From assembly GCA_964589935.1 (NCBI GenBank), contig CAZPVD010000005.1, positions 217,953 through 281,952 on the forward strand: a stretch of 64,000 nt of DNA. Reading direction: 5' to 3'. Position numbers and translations under genes: made by a program. Position 1 is the stretch's first letter, and every line of letters starts with the position of its first letter. The DNA comes from VHCN01 sp964589935 (GTDB taxonomy: Bacteria > Verrucomicrobiota > Verrucomicrobiia > Limisphaerales > VHCN01). The notes beneath the pieces are model-generated. The model saw only the letters and a program-made list of their open reading frames with translations. It was not told where the DNA came from and made no database searches. Below are positions 63,722-64,000 of this stretch, piece after piece.

Positions 63722-64000
63722 TCACCAACTCCATCTCCACCGGCGACCGAAAGCGCCGACGGTGTCATCTGCGCGAAAGGCTACATCGAACTCCCAACGT
63801 CCGACAAGCAGCTCCCGTCTCCATCGGACTGTGCCCTTGGTCGTCTCGTAAACGGATGATGGCTGTCCGAGTCTGCCGTAAACATCCTGCCGCTGCATGC
63901 CTGCTACTACCTCGCTCCAGCGACGTGGTGGTCTGGTCACGACGATGGCGACAACACCGAGAGCCACAAAAGCGAGAATGACAACGGCTCTCTTTTTCAT
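63722..64000 (-). CDS. Membrane-anchored BamE/SmpA-like small protein (cassette gene)
   Basis: 92 residues if the ATG at the very right edge is the start, which the signal/anchor sequence KKRAVVILAFVALGVVAIVV supports. The rest (WSEVVAGMQRQDVYGRLGQP then WRRELLVGRWEFDVAFRADD) resembles the GM-x-R-x-x-V-x-x-x-LG-x-P pattern of BamE/SmpA-type domains. There is no lipobox Cys. Its function is unknown. The stop lies 17 bp from attC site 10. The gene may be cut if the true start is further right. Confidence 0.7.
   Translation of the reverse strand: MKKRAVVILAFVALGVVAIVVTRPPRRWSEVVAGMQRQDVYGRLGQPSSVYETTKGTVRWRRELLVGRWEFDVAFRADDTVGAFGRRWRWSW

Larger units (their letters stand above)
57802..64000 (-). 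mobile_element. Chromosomal integron gene-cassette array (continues past right edge)
   Basis: Between 57802 and the right edge, small genes alternate with recognisably related sites of about 93 bp that begin with a GCCTAAC-type 7-mer and end with its complement GTTAGGC. Every gene is on the minus strand and its stop codon lies within about 1 to 60 bp of the next site, as expected for gene-attC cassettes. Inside the sites the arms AAGCTCAGCGA (left) and TCGCTGCAGC (right) pair with one extra base in the right arm, which on the gene strand is the first (L'') arm, a feature that sets attC polarity. Ten sites are listed, one of them only a half site. No integrase gene is visible; it should be beyond 64000. 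Confidence 0.92.

Noticed and set aside
57896..64000. tRNA or integrase gene inside the array
   Set aside because: No tyrosine-recombinase motif or cloverleaf was found in any frame or strand of the visible part.

Overview
The window is GC-rich, gene-dense DNA that looks like the chromosome of a Verrucomicrobiota bacterium, probably the Pedosphaera/Limisphaera side of the phylum. The main clues are a PVC-type heme-binding protein with beta-propeller, HEAT-like and CxxCH parts, two pseudopilins with an AFTLIELLVVIAIIAILAG leader and a terminal H-x-DG motif, a secreted protein ending in a NAANFFRL-type tail, a GYF/cyclic-nucleotide fusion protein, and very large secreted repeat proteins. The taxonomic call is an inference; there is no rRNA gene in the window.

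Left part (1-16500) is mostly housekeeping: the start of an NtrC-type regulator, a MobA-like nucleotidyltransferase coupled to an HtrA-like protease without PDZ domain, argS, an EIIA-Ntr protein, a 1192-residue Lys/Ala/Glu coiled-coil exported protein with its own terminator, mtnA, a glycine-rich RRM protein with a structured leader, a GlcD-like FAD oxidase, and a tight five-gene operon (mlaE-mlaF-mlaD, a membrane PIN/TRAM protein, a DUF2007 protein). 

The middle (16500-36500) holds accessory secreted proteins: the PVC cytochrome, a tandemly duplicated two-gene module (pseudopilin facing a one-helix membrane protein), two related esterases plus a relic of a third esterase end beside a toxin-antitoxin pair, a Tat-exported amidohydrolase, two intergenic arrays with the same 21-bp period and palindromic cores, a 116-bp palindromic element after ileS, ileS itself, and a rhamnulose-phosphate aldolase/dehydrogenase fusion. 

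36500-56200 contains an ECF sigma factor with a coupled membrane anti-sigma-like gene, a co-directional group of exported proteins ending in a 2648-residue protein made of two homologous halves, and the operon ATP-grasp - folP - cdaA - ybbR - glmM, which ties c-di-AMP synthesis to cell-wall precursor supply. A catalytically incomplete aldehyde dehydrogenase and trpG/pabA follow on the other strand.

The last 6.2 kb (57802 to the right edge) is the most striking part: a chromosomal integron cassette array. Roughly 93-bp sites beginning GCCTAAC and ending GTTAGGC recur after almost every small gene, and all cassette genes are on the minus strand. Cargo includes two GNAT acetyltransferases, a YdeI-like protein, an SDR dehydrogenase, a toxin-antitoxin cassette with a frameshifted toxin, several one- to three-helix membrane proteins and unknown small proteins. 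No integrase is in the window; attI/intI should lie beyond the right edge.
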